From Aquamicrobium sp. (lineage in GTDB: Bacteria; Pseudomonadota; Alphaproteobacteria; Rhizobiales; Rhizobiaceae): 64,000 nucleotides of DNA. Location of the stretch: the NCBI RefSeq assembly GCF_023954335.1, contig NZ_JAMLIE010000001.1:496001-560000 (forward strand). The letters run 5' to 3'. Each line of letters opens with the position of its first letter. The first letter of the stretch is position 1. The notes under the pieces were generated by a model. The model was not told the DNA's origin. It did not search any database and saw only the letters and a list, made by a program, of their open reading frames with translations. The position numbers were made by a program, and so were the translations under genes. Of the stretch, positions 50,343 through 64,000 are shown one piece after another.

Positions 50343-51244
50343 CGGGGGTGCGGATCCTCGTCCTCGGCAACGCCAATGTCGATCTGGTGCTCGGCGAGAT
50401 CGACGGCTGGCCGCGCATCGGCACCGAGATCAGGGTCGAGCGCGCCGAGATGCGCGCCGGCGGTTCGGCCGGCAACAGCGCGCTGGCGCTCGCCGGCATG
50501 GGCGTTCCGCATCGCTTCATCGCCTCGACCGGCAGCGACCCCAACGGCGCGTGGCTGCGTGGCGCGTTCGACGCCGCCTCCTGCGACTGGATCGACGACG
50601 ACGGCGCGACGACGCTCACCGTCGGCATCGTCCACAAGGGCGGCGACCGCGCGTTCCTCACCACGCCCGGCCATCTCGACACCGCCCGCGTCGAGGAGCT
50701 CGTCGCGCGCCTGCCCGACGCGCCGCTCGGCCCCGCCTTCGCCCTCGTCTCCGGCGGCTTCCTGATGCCGGGCATCCGCGCCGGCACCGACGATCTTCTC
50801 GACGCGCTCACTGCGCGCGGCTGGCGCACGGCGATCGACCCCGGCTGGCCGCCGGAAGGCTGGCAAGAGGAGACGCTGCGGCTGATGGGAGGCTGGCTCG
50901 CCCGCGCCGACGTCGCCCTGCTCAACGAGGTCGAGGCCCAGGCCATCGCCGGGAAGGAGGGGACCGCGCCGGCGGCGGAGCTGCTCGCCGCGCGGCTCGC
51001 CCCCGGCCGCATCCTCGTCATCAAGCAGGGCGAGAAGGGCGCGGGCGCCTGGCAGGGCGGCCGGAATTTCCATGCCGCCGCGCCGAAGGTCCGCGTCATC
51101 GACACGGTCGGGGCGGGCGACACCTTCAATGCCGGCTTCCTTGCCGCGCTGGCGAAGGGGGCGGGGCCGGCCGCCGCGCTCGCCAAGGGTGTTCAGGCCG
51201 CCTCGCGCGCCGTCTCGACCTCGCCGCGCCGCTACGGGCCGTGA
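50339..51244 (+). CDS. PfkB-family carbohydrate kinase
   Basis: 301-aa ribokinase-fold kinase. First motif AGGSAGNSALALAGMG near 40-55, catalytic Asp261 in VGAGDTFNAGF. GTG start overlapping the SIS-gene stop (GTGA). Likely phosphorylates the sugar or sugar conjugate before the SIS protein acts on it. Final gene of the operon. Confidence 0.88.
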   Translation: MTGVRILVLGNANVDLVLGEIDGWPRIGTEIRVERAEMRAGGSAGNSALALAGMGVPHRFIASTGSDPNGAWLRGAFDAASCDWIDDDGATTLTVGIVHKGGDRAFLTTPGHLDTARVEELVARLPDAPLGPAFALVSGGFLMPGIRAGTDDLLDALTARGWRTAIDPGWPPEGWQEETLRLMGGWLARADVALLNEVEAQAIAGKEGTAPAAELLAARLAPGRILVIKQGEKGAGAWQGGRNFHAAAPKVRVIDTVGAGDTFNAGFLAALAKGAGPAAALAKGVQAASRAVSTSPRRYGP

Positions 51245-51334
51245 AACGGCCGGTTGACACAAGACGGCGGACGCGGGATCGGGCAAGAGGTTCGACAGCG
51301 GCGGCCCGTCCGCAATGAGGAGGAATTTCCCGAC

Positions 51335-52000
51335 ATGAGCAAGCTCACGCTCTGGCACTGCGCCGACGCCCGCTCCTTCCGCGCGCTGTGGGCGCTGGAG
51401 GAACTCGGCCTCGACTACGAACTGCGCGTGCTGCCCTTCCCGCCGCGCGCTTTCGACAAGGGCTATTTCGAGGAAAACCCGCTCGGCACGGTGCCGCTTC
51501 TGGTCGACGGCGCGACGCGGATGACGGAATCGGCCGCCATCCCTCATTATCTCGCCACCGTCCATGGCGGCGGCCGGCTGGCGCTTCCCGTCGACCATCC
51601 CGCATACGGCGCCTACCTCAACTGGCTGCATCACGGCGAGGCGACGCTGACCTTCCCGCAGACCATCTATCTTCGCTATGCGAAGCTGGAGCCCGAGGAG
51701 CGCCGCCAGCCGGTCGTCGCCGAGGATTACAAGAAATGGTTCCTCGGCCGGCTGAAGCTCGCCGAGGCGAGCCTCGCCGACGGGCGCGATTTCCTCGTCG
51801 GCGGCAGCTTCACCATGGCCGACATCTCGGTCGGCTACGCCATCATGCTGGCGCAGATGATCGGCATCGGGCCGGAACTGCCGCCGCACGCGCTCGGCTG
51901 GTTCCGCCGCCTGAAGACGCGGCCGGGCTATCTCGCCGCCAAGGAGGCGCAGAAGGCCGGGCCGCCGCTGTTTCAGCCGTCGTCGCCGGCGCGCGAATAG
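51335..52000 (+). CDS. Glutathione S-transferase
   Basis: 221-aa GST: thioredoxin-like N-terminal domain (SFRALWALEELGLDYEL, NPLGTVPLLVDGATRMTESAAI with the cis-Pro and glutathione-binding ES) and an alpha-helical C-terminal domain (GGSFTMADISVGYAI). GAGGAGG precedes the ATG. A TTGACA at 51254-51259 may belong to its own promoter. Its 3' end overlaps the convergent AraC gene by 28 bp. Confidence 0.9.
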   Translation: MSKLTLWHCADARSFRALWALEELGLDYELRVLPFPPRAFDKGYFEENPLGTVPLLVDGATRMTESAAIPHYLATVHGGGRLALPVDHPAYGAYLNWLHHGEATLTFPQTIYLRYAKLEPEERRQPVVAEDYKKWFLGRLKLAEASLADGRDFLVGGSFTMADISVGYAIMLAQMIGIGPELPPHALGWFRRLKTRPGYLAAKEAQKAGPPLFQPSSPARE

Positions 52001-52788
52001 TTCTCGCCGAGGCACACGCGCATGCCGCGCGAGCCCTCGCGGATCGAGCGCGGCTTCAGCCCGAAGGCGGCGCGGATCGTGTGGCTGAAATGGCTGGAAT
52101 CGGGATAGCCGAGGCCGAGCGCCACCGCGGTCAGGCTGTCCGCGCCATTGGCGTGGTCCATGAAGCGGCGTGCGCGCTTCCACATCCGCTGGGTGCGGAA
52201 GGAGGAGCCGGCCTCGTCCTTGAACAGGTGCAGGAAGCGCGAGGTGGAAAGCCCGACCGCGCCGGCGCAGGCCTCGGCAGAAATCGCCGTGTCCGGCAGC
52301 TCGTCGAGCAGGCGGGCGAGGACATGGCGCACGCGCTTGTCGATAGTGCGCGGCTTCAGCCGCTCGCGCAGGAAATAGCGGTCGAACTCGGCGGTGGAGA
52401 AGCCGCCGGCGTCCGCGCCCCGTGTCACCTCGCGCCGCGCGGTCAGGATGCGGCGGATCAGCCGCCCGTCCCCCGGCCCGTCATTGATGCGGCCAATGAA
52501 GGCGGCGGCGTCAGCCGCGTCGACCGTCTCGGGCTCGAAGCAGACGGTGGCGATGCGGCCGCTCGGCGTGCGCAGCCGGTGCGGCGCGAAGGCGGGAACG
52601 GCGGCGATGCGGCGCTTCTGCCACGGCCCGTCGCCGACGCGGATGTCGAGATGGCTGTCCGGCGAGGCGTAGACCGCGACCGCGCCGAGGCGGCGCGTGC
52701 TCATCGCGTTGCCGACGAGCCCGCTGTAGAACAGCCGCTCGCGGCCGATCAGCATCCGGCTCGGCAGCCTGTCATCGCGGTCCGTCAT
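51973..52788 (-). CDS. AraC-family transcriptional regulator
   Basis: 271-aa protein with C-terminal AraC HTH pair at about 165-260 (ISAEACAGAVGLSTSRFLHLFKDEAG, then LTAVALGLGYPDSSHFSHTIRAAFG). The N-terminal part is an uncharacterised sensor domain. Start 52788 is chosen because GGAGGAG has proper spacing to it and abuts the ATG at 52794. It sits downstream of the acyl-CoA carboxylase cluster and may regulate that or the GST. Confidence 0.85.
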   Translation of the reverse strand: MTDRDDRLPSRMLIGRERLFYSGLVGNAMSTRRLGAVAVYASPDSHLDIRVGDGPWQKRRIAAVPAFAPHRLRTPSGRIATVCFEPETVDAADAAAFIGRINDGPGDGRLIRRILTARREVTRGADAGGFSTAEFDRYFLRERLKPRTIDKRVRHVLARLLDELPDTAISAEACAGAVGLSTSRFLHLFKDEAGSSFRTQRMWKRARRFMDHANGADSLTAVALGLGYPDSSHFSHTIRAAFGLKPRSIREGSRGMRVCLGENYSRAGDDG

Positions 52789-52900
52789 CGCCATTCTCCT
52801 CCCGCTTGCAAGCTAGAGGATCGCAGCGAAAAGGGGAATGCGGCTTTCACGCCCATCCGTGTCGATCAGGGCGCTTTTCCGATGGAGGCGGGCAGGCCGT

Positions 52901-54874
<1,974 letters not shown>

Positions 54875-54890
54875 CGTCGCTCCGGCCGCC

Positions 54891-56045
54891 TCATCCCGCC
54901 TTGGGGAAGGTTCCCATGAACTTGCACAGGATCTGGAGCATCACCTCGTCCGCGCCGCCGCCGATCGAGGTGACGCGGCCGTCGCGGAAGATGCGCGCGA
55001 CGTGGTTGTCCATCGTGTAGCCCATGCCGCCCCAGAATTGCAGGCAGCCGTCGGCCACCTCGCGGATCAGCCGCCCGGCCTTCAGCTTGGCCATGGTGGC
55101 GATGCGCGTGGCGTCCTCGCCGCGCACGATGGTCTCCACGCCCTGCCACGACAGCGCGCGCAGCGCGGCGACCTCGGTCTCCATCTCGGCCAGCCGGTAA
55201 TGCACCCACTGGTTGTCGAGGAGCGGGCGGCCGAACGCCTTGCGCTCGCGCGTGTAGTCGACGGTCATGTCGATGGCGCGCTGCGCCATCGCCCCGGCGT
55301 TCAGCGCGCCCCACAGCCGCTCGTACTGGAACTGCTCCATCTGGTAGACGAAGCCCATGCCTTCCTCGCCGATGCGGTTCGCCTGCGGCACGCGCACGTC
55401 GTCGAAGAACAGTTGCGCCGTGTCCGACGCGTTCATGCCGATCTTGCGGATCTTCTTCGCGACGGAGACGCCCTTCGTCTTCATCGGCACCACGATCAGC
55501 GACTTGTTGCGATGCGGCGCGCCGTCCGAGGTGTTGGCGAGCAGGCAGCAGAAATCGGCCTGCGTGCCGCTCGTCGTCCACATCTTGCCGCCGTTGATGA
55601 CGTAGTCGCCGCCGTCCTTGCGCGCCGTGGTGCGGATCGCGGCGACGTCCGAGCCGCCGCCGACCTCCGACACGCCGAGGCAGCAGACCGCCTCGCCGCG
55701 GATCGCCGGGCCAAGGACCGCCTCGCGCAGCTCCTTGCTGCCGTGGCGGGCGAGCGCCGGCGTCGCCATGTCGGTCTGCACGCCGATGGCCATCGGGATG
55801 CCGCCGCAATCGATGGCGGCGAGCGCCTCGGCCAGCACCGCCGGATAGGAATAGTCGAGGCCGAGGCCGCCATTCTCGACCGGCTTGTCGAGGCCGAGCA
55901 GGCCGAGGTCGCCGAGCTGGCCGAACACCTCTCGCGCCGGGAAGATTTCCTCCTCCTCCCATCGCTCGACATGGGGGTTGATCTTCTCGGCCGCCCAGCG
56001 GCGCACCGTGTTCCTGATCTCTTCGTGCTCGTGGGTAAGCTGCAT
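54891..56045 (-). CDS. Acyl-CoA dehydrogenase (AtuD-like)
   Basis: 384-aa flavoprotein of the acyl-CoA dehydrogenase family: EVGGGSDVAAIRTTARKDG near residue 130 (the usual VTEPxAGSD-type loop), FDDVRVP near 215, and C-terminal FWGGMGYT and IGGGADEVM. The element GGIPMAIGVQTDMATPALARHGS resembles AtuD, the citronellyl-CoA dehydrogenase of Pseudomonas. ATG 56045 has GGGGGA 6 nt upstream. Located between the alpha and beta carboxylase genes, as in atu clusters. Confidence 0.83.
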   Translation of the reverse strand: MQLTHEHEEIRNTVRRWAAEKINPHVERWEEEEIFPAREVFGQLGDLGLLGLDKPVENGGLGLDYSYPAVLAEALAAIDCGGIPMAIGVQTDMATPALARHGSKELREAVLGPAIRGEAVCCLGVSEVGGGSDVAAIRTTARKDGGDYVINGGKMWTTSGTQADFCCLLANTSDGAPHRNKSLIVVPMKTKGVSVAKKIRKIGMNASDTAQLFFDDVRVPQANRIGEEGMGFVYQMEQFQYERLWGALNAGAMAQRAIDMTVDYTRERKAFGRPLLDNQWVHYRLAEMETEVAALRALSWQGVETIVRGEDATRIATMAKLKAGRLIREVADGCLQFWGGMGYTMDNHVARIFRDGRVTSIGGGADEVMLQILCKFMGTFPKAG

Positions 56046-56062
56046 CCGGTGTCCCCCGATCC

Positions 56063-57682
56063 TCATGGCCGCGCGACGGAAAACTGCATCGGCTGCGGCC
56101 GGCGTGCTTCCGCCTCGCGGCAGATGGCAAGCGTCGTCGCCAGCACCGCGCGGGTGTCGCGCGGGTCGATGACGCCGTCGTCCAGCAATTGCGCGCTGGT
56201 GGTGAAGACGTCCATCTGGCTCTCGAAATGCGCGATGATACGGCTCTTCATCAGGTCGAGCCTGGCATGGTCGACCTCGCCCTTGCGGCGCATGCCGGCC
56301 TCGGTGACGATGCGCATCGTCTCGGCCGCCTGCTCGCCGCCCATCACCGCGGTCTTGGCGTTCGGCCAGGAAAAGCAGAAGCGCGGGGAAAAGCCGCGTC
56401 CGCACATGCCGTAATTGCCCGCGCCGAACGAGGCGCCGCAATAGAGCGTGATCTGCGGCACGGTGGCGTTGGTCACGGCCTGGATCATCTTCGAGCCGTG
56501 CTTGATGATGCCGCCCTCCTCCGCCTCGCGCCCGACCATGAAGCCGGTGGTGTTGTTCAAATAGAGGATCGGCGTGCGCGACTGGCAGCAGGCCTGGATG
56601 AAATGTGTCGCTTTCGACGCGCCGGCGCTGTCGATCGGGCCGTTGTTGGTGACGACGCCGACCGGCCAGCCCTCGACGGCGAAATGGCCGCACACGGTGG
56701 CGCTGCCGTAGTTTTCGGAGAATTCGAGGAAGTCGGAGCCGTCGGCGATACGGGCTATCACCTGCCGCATGTCGACCGGGCGCTTGTGGTCCATCGGCAT
56801 GATGCCGAGAAGGTCCTGCGCGTCGTGGAGCGGCGGGGAAAAGCCGCGCGCCCCGGCTTGCGGCAGGTCGCGGTTCCAGTCGAGCCTTGCCACGATCTCG
56901 CGGGCGATGCGGACGGCGTCGCGGTCGTCTTCGGCGAGGTAGTCGCCGAGGCCGGAAATCGAGGTGTGCATCTCCGCGCCGCCCAGCTCCTCCTCGCTCG
57001 CCACCTCGCCGGTCGCGGCCTTGAGCAGCGGCGGACCGGCGAGGAAGGCGTGCGAGCGCCCGCGCACCATGACGATGTAGTCGGAAAGCCCGGTCTGGTA
57101 AGCGCCGCCGGCCGTGGACGAGCCGTGAGTGACGGTAATCACCGGAAGGCCCGCTGCGGACATGCGGGCGAGGTTGCGGAAGGTGGTGCCGCCGTGGATG
57201 AAGTCGGCGACGCGATAGGTCATCAAATTGGCGCCGGCGCTCTCGACGAGCTGGACATAGGGCAGCCGGTTTTCGAGCGCGATCTCCTGCGCCCGCAGAA
57301 TCTTGTCGAGCCCCATCGGCTGCAACGCACCGGCGTCGATGCCGGAATCGGAGACGATGATCATCGCCCGCGCGCCGGAAACGAAGCCGATGCCGGCGAT
57401 GACGCCACCGCCCGGCACGCTTTTGTCGAGGTCGGGCGTGTCCATGCCGAGGCCGGCGAGCGCGCAAAGCTCGAGGAACGGCGCGCCCGGATCGAGCAGC
57501 AGCGCCAGCCGCTGGCGCGGCAGCAACTGGCCGCGCTTCTCGAACCGCTCGGTCGAGGCCGCCGACTTCGCCTCGGTGCGGCGGCGGAAGCCGTCGACGC
57601 GCTCGATCAGCGCCAGCATGCCGTCGCGATTGGCGCGGAAGACATCGCTGCCGGTCGAGACGGTCGATTCGATCACTGCCAT
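56063..57682 (-). CDS. Acyl-CoA carboxylase beta subunit (AtuC-like, geranyl-CoA type)
   Basis: 539-aa carboxyltransferase. The segment HGSSTAGGAYQTGLSDYIVMVRG replaces the TAGGAYVPAMSDE of methylcrotonyl-CoA carboxylase, and this YQ.GLSDY form is that of geranyl-CoA carboxylase (AtuC). FLAGPPLLKAATGE and GGAEMHTS follow, with NNTTGFMVG and GAGNYGMCGRG in the C-half. It transfers carboxyl from biotin to an enoyl-CoA. ATG 57682 is chosen; a TTG upstream is less likely. Divergent from the dehydrogenase at 57843. Confidence 0.83.
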   Translation of the reverse strand: MAVIESTVSTGSDVFRANRDGMLALIERVDGFRRRTEAKSAASTERFEKRGQLLPRQRLALLLDPGAPFLELCALAGLGMDTPDLDKSVPGGGVIAGIGFVSGARAMIIVSDSGIDAGALQPMGLDKILRAQEIALENRLPYVQLVESAGANLMTYRVADFIHGGTTFRNLARMSAAGLPVITVTHGSSTAGGAYQTGLSDYIVMVRGRSHAFLAGPPLLKAATGEVASEEELGGAEMHTSISGLGDYLAEDDRDAVRIAREIVARLDWNRDLPQAGARGFSPPLHDAQDLLGIMPMDHKRPVDMRQVIARIADGSDFLEFSENYGSATVCGHFAVEGWPVGVVTNNGPIDSAGASKATHFIQACCQSRTPILYLNNTTGFMVGREAEEGGIIKHGSKMIQAVTNATVPQITLYCGASFGAGNYGMCGRGFSPRFCFSWPNAKTAVMGGEQAAETMRIVTEAGMRRKGEVDHARLDLMKSRIIAHFESQMDVFTTSAQLLDDGVIDPRDTRAVLATTLAICREAEARRPQPMQFSVARP

Positions 57683-57842
57683 GGGCGTCAATCCTGCTTA
57701 ACGGCGCGAGACTAGGCGGTGGCCTCAGCGGTTTCTTGTGTCCACTCGCTGACACTGCGGGGCAGCGCCTCGCCGCAAGAACGCGCCCGCGCCCGACTCT
57801 ATCGTCCGCACGAGACGCATCCGGGAGCGAGGAAAGCCGCCG
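57683..57842. promoter_or_regulatory. Divergent promoter region of the carboxylase cluster
   Basis: 160 bp between the AtuC-like gene (minus) and an acyl-CoA dehydrogenase (plus). It contains the short inverted repeat GTGTC-N8-GACAC at 57738-57755, a possible operator. No clear -35/-10 pair is seen on either strand. Nothing else stands out. Confidence 0.35.
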
Positions 57843-59024
57843 ATGATCGAAGGACTGTTCGAACGCCCTGCCGGGCTCGGCCTCCTCACCGCGGAGCACG
57901 ACGCGCTGCGCCGGACAGTGCGCGCCTTCGTCGCGCGCGAGATCGCGCCCAACATCGCCGCGTGGGAGGAGGCGCGCCGCCTGCCGCGCGCGCTCTACCG
58001 CAAGGCGGCGCAGATCGGCCTTCAGGGGCTGATCTTCCCCGAGGCGCTGGGCGGTTCGGGCGGCGATTTCCTGATGCAGATCGTGGCGAGCGAGGAGATC
58101 GCCCGCGCCGGGGCCGGCGGCGTCTGCGCCTCGCTCGGCTCCTACATGATCGGCCTGCCGCCGATCGTGAAGCTCGGCTCGCCGGAAATCCTCGAAACCT
58201 ACGCGCGGCCGATCATCGCCGGGGAGAAGATTGCGGCGCTCGCCGTCACCGAGCCGGGCGGCGGCTCGGACGTGGCCGCGCTGCGCACCGCGGCCCGGCG
58301 CGAGGGCGACCACTATGTCGTCAACGGCGAGAAGACCTTCATCACCTCCGGCATGCAGGCCGACGTCTTCACCGTCGCCGTGCGCACCGATCCCGCCTCG
58401 AAGGGCGCGCGCGGCATCTCCTTCCTCGTCGTCGACGGCGACGCGCCGGGGCTGGAGCGGGCCGAGCTCGACAAGATGGGCTGGCACGCCTCCGACACCG
58501 CGCATCTGACCTTCCGCGACGTGCGCGTGCCGGCGGGCAACCTGCTCGGGCGCGAGCATGAGGGCTTCTCGGCCGTGATGCTCAATTTCAACGACGAGCG
58601 GCTGACCATCGCCGCGCAGGCGATCGGGCAGGCCGAAGCCTGCTTCACAGAAGCGCTGTCATGGGCGCGCGAGCGGGAGACCTTCGGCCGCAAGCTCATC
58701 GACAACCAGGTGATCCGCCACCGGCTGGTCGACATGGCGATGCGGATCGACGCGGCCCGCACCCTGCTCTATGACGTGGTCGAGCGGCGGATGGCCGAAC
58801 GCGACGCGCTTCCCGTTCATGTCGCGCGCACGGCCATGGCCAAGATCACCGCCACCGACGCCCTGTTCGCGGTCGCCAACGCCGCGGTGCAGATCCTCGG
58901 CGGCATGGGCTACATGCGCGGCACCGTCTCGGAGCGGGTGTTCCGCGAGACCAAGGTCCTGTCCATCGGCGGCGGCGGCGACGAGATCCTGAAGGACCTC
59001 GCGGCCCGCCAGATGGGTTTCTAA
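57843..59024 (+). CDS. Acyl-CoA dehydrogenase
   Basis: 393-aa acyl-CoA dehydrogenase: AVTEPGGGSDVAALRT near residue 140 (FAD/substrate motif), RVPAGNLLG near 225, FNDERLTIAAQA near 255, and C-terminal QILGGMGYMRGT. It is distinct from the AtuD-like enzyme on the other side of the divergent promoter. It could act on the chain-shortened or saturated intermediate of the same pathway. Convergent with glpK, 6 bp apart. Confidence 0.87.
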   Translation: MIEGLFERPAGLGLLTAEHDALRRTVRAFVAREIAPNIAAWEEARRLPRALYRKAAQIGLQGLIFPEALGGSGGDFLMQIVASEEIARAGAGGVCASLGSYMIGLPPIVKLGSPEILETYARPIIAGEKIAALAVTEPGGGSDVAALRTAARREGDHYVVNGEKTFITSGMQADVFTVAVRTDPASKGARGISFLVVDGDAPGLERAELDKMGWHASDTAHLTFRDVRVPAGNLLGREHEGFSAVMLNFNDERLTIAAQAIGQAEACFTEALSWARERETFGRKLIDNQVIRHRLVDMAMRIDAARTLLYDVVERRMAERDALPVHVARTAMAKITATDALFAVANAAVQILGGMGYMRGTVSERVFRETKVLSIGGGGDEILKDLAARQMGF

Positions 59025-59030
59025 GCCGGC

Positions 59031-60524
<1,494 letters not shown>

Positions 60525-60567
60525 GGGCGGCCGGTCGCGGATCAAGGTCATGGAAGGCGGGTGCGGT

Positions 60568-60595
60568 GCGGGCGGGGGATCGCTCCCCCGCCCGC
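60568..60595 (-). other. Intercistronic hairpin between the glycerol-binding-protein gene and glpK
   Basis: Perfect 11-bp GC stem (60568-60578/60585-60595) with a 6-nt loop, 21 bp after the binding-protein stop. No T-run. It probably stabilises the upstream message or reduces read-through into glpK. Confidence 0.65.
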
Positions 60596-60616
60596 GAGCT
60601 TACAGCGCAGTCGTGG

Positions 60617-62338
<1,722 letters not shown>

Positions 62339-62370
62339 GATTTCCTCCCATGGATTGCGATTGCATGTCC

Positions 62371-62398
62371 GGCCTCGCCGCGGGTTCGCGGCGAGGCC
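62371..62398 (-). other. Intercistronic hairpin before the glycerol-binding-protein gene
   Basis: Perfect 12-bp stem GGCCTCGCCGCG/CGCGGCGAGGCC with a GGTT loop on the plus strand, in the 73-bp gap between the DUF2160 gene and the binding-protein gene, 13 bp after the DUF2160 stop. It may shield the strongly expressed binding-protein transcript or limit the flow of transcription from upstream. Confidence 0.6.
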
Positions 62399-62411
62399 GT
62401 CTTCTTTCTCC

Positions 62412-62693
62412 CTAGACGTATCGGAACACGCCGATGGCGTAGACGACAGACAGGGCGAGAGCCCACCACAGGTCGGGTCCGACGAGACCCAGCCAGGCAA
62501 GATGGATGAAGGCGGAGCCGAGCAGCGACACGAACAGGCGGTCGCCGCGCGTCGTCTCGAAGCGCAGCACGCCGACGCGCGGGTTGCCGCCCGGCGAGAC
62601 GTATTCCCACACCGCCATCGCCGCGAGCAGGGCGAAGATGGTGGCGAAGAAGGCGGCGGTCGGCCAGGTCCAGGCCATCCAGGAAAAGGTCAT
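62412..62693 (-). CDS. DUF2160 domain-containing membrane protein (GlpU-like)
   Basis: 93-aa protein with about three hydrophobic segments (WTWPTAAFFATIFALLAAMAVWEY; LFVSLLGSAFIHLAWLGLV; WWALALSVVYAIGVF). It is found in rhizobial glycerol transporter operons between GlpQ and GlpV; its exact role is not known. Start 62693 has GGGAGG at 8 nt; the ATG at 62699 is too close to it. Confidence 0.87.
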   Translation of the reverse strand: MTFSWMAWTWPTAAFFATIFALLAAMAVWEYVSPGGNPRVGVLRFETTRGDRLFVSLLGSAFIHLAWLGLVGPDLWWALALSVVYAIGVFRYV

Positions 62694-62708
62694 CCTCATA
62701 CCCTCCCG

Positions 62709-63623
<915 letters not shown>

Positions 63624-63624
63624 C

Positions 63625-64000
63625 TCACTTCTCCCCGTCATAGCTGGTCATGACCGTGTAGAAGACCCACGACAGGGCGAGGATGATCAGGAAGTAGATG
63701 ATCGACATCGCCGCCGCCGGGCCGAGGTCGAACTGGCCGACCGCCATCTTGACGAGGTCGATGGAGAGGAACGTCGTCGAATTGCCCGGCCCGCCGCCCG
63801 TCACCACGAAGGGCTCGGTGTAGATCATGAAACTGTCCATGAAGCGCAGCAGGACGGCGATGGTCAGCACCCGCTTCATCTTCGGCAGCTGGATGTAGCG
63901 GAAGGTGGCGAAGCGCGAGGCGCCGTCGATGCGCGCGGCCTGGTAGTAGGCGTCGGGGATCGAGACGAGGCCGGCATAGCACAACAGGACCACGAGGCTC
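63625..64000 (-). CDS. glpP: Glycerol ABC transporter permease (GlpP-like), 5' end beyond the window
   Basis: Partial: only the C-terminal 124 or so codons are present; the frame runs off the window edge. The EAA-loop is seen as IPDAYYQAARIDGASRFATFRYIQLP, with three downstream membrane segments. It is 1 bp from the glpQ start, so the two are co-translated. Confidence 0.88.
   Translation of the reverse strand, partial: SLVVLLCYAGLVSIPDAYYQAARIDGASRFATFRYIQLPKMKRVLTIAVLLRFMDSFMIYTEPFVVTGGGPGNSTTFLSIDLVKMAVGQFDLGPAAAMSIIYFLIILALSWVFYTVMTSYDGEK

Noticed and set aside
57738..57755. GTGTC-N8-GACAC as a definite TetR/AtuR-type operator
   Set aside because: 5-bp arms with an 8-bp spacer are expected by chance in GC-rich DNA; kept only as a note in the divergent region.
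56046..58559. N-terminal extension of the AtuD-like dehydrogenase into a 1222-codon frame
   Set aside because: The upstream part is a frame-shifted read of the carboxylase beta gene and of the antisense of the second dehydrogenase; no family match, and a good ribosome site exists for the start at 56045.

Overview
The window is GC-rich DNA from an alphaproteobacterium, most likely a member of the Hyphomicrobiales (Rhizobiales: Phyllobacteriaceae/Rhizobiaceae type). The support is the rhizobial AapJQMP and GlpPQUV-GlpK transport operons, a PdeM endonuclease, a TRAP system, and a palindromic intergenic repeat built on CTTCTCCCC/GGGGAGAAG that I know from rhizobial genomes. I see no rRNA, tRNA, CRISPR array, insertion sequence or integrase. 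Genes are tightly packed, many sharing 4-bp ATGA overlaps, and no gene-free stretch exceeds 300 bp.

Layout. (1) 1-936: end of a DNA-repair locus (pdeM) and the repeat. (2) 978-9072: an XRE-cupin regulator diverging from a seven-gene operon: TRAP transporter (M-P-Q order), DauA-like D-amino-acid dehydrogenase, M81 peptidase, alpha/beta hydrolase and ornithine-cyclodeaminase-family enzyme. The DauA-like/OCD-family pair suggests conversion of a D-amino acid to its L form through the 2-oxo acid. (3) 9158-11929: a secreted caspase-like/TPR protein. (4) 11937-39397: a large catabolic region with an Aap-type amino-acid ABC transporter, hydantoinase A/B-type subunits, an aminotransferase, a uronate-dehydrogenase-like enzyme, five SDRs, an AroE-like dehydrogenase, an HpcH aldolase, two FAD oxidoreductases, a hydantoin-racemase-like enzyme, a TPP-dependent dehydrogenase (E1 alpha, E1 beta, lipoyl E2), a DUF3830-like fusion, a Rid protein and an unrecognised protein with a duplicated WHxH...PxC motif. 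(5) 39510-42268: an acyl-CoA ligase and an MFS transporter. (6) 42381-51244: a LacI-controlled sugar ABC operon with Gfo/Idh/MocA dehydrogenase, SIS protein and PfkB kinase. (7) 51335-52788: GST and AraC regulator. (8) 52901-59024: an acyl-CoA carboxylase/acyl-CoA dehydrogenase cluster resembling geranyl-CoA (Atu) catabolism. (9) 59031-64000: glycerol kinase and glycerol ABC transporter, running off the window.

The strongest unexplained signal is in region 4. Six AT-rich 18-bp sites (consensus about TTGTTATAWCATATTANA) lie in front of six separate transcription starts: aapJ, the aroE-like/aldolase divergent pair, an SDR pair, the gntR/racemase divergent pair, the TPP dehydrogenase and the SDR-DUF3830-Rid operon. 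They read as one regulon, with the FCD-type GntR protein at 30180-30866 as the obvious candidate regulator. The enzymes look like a complete but undescribed pathway for an amino-acid-like compound; the substrate cannot be read from the sequence.
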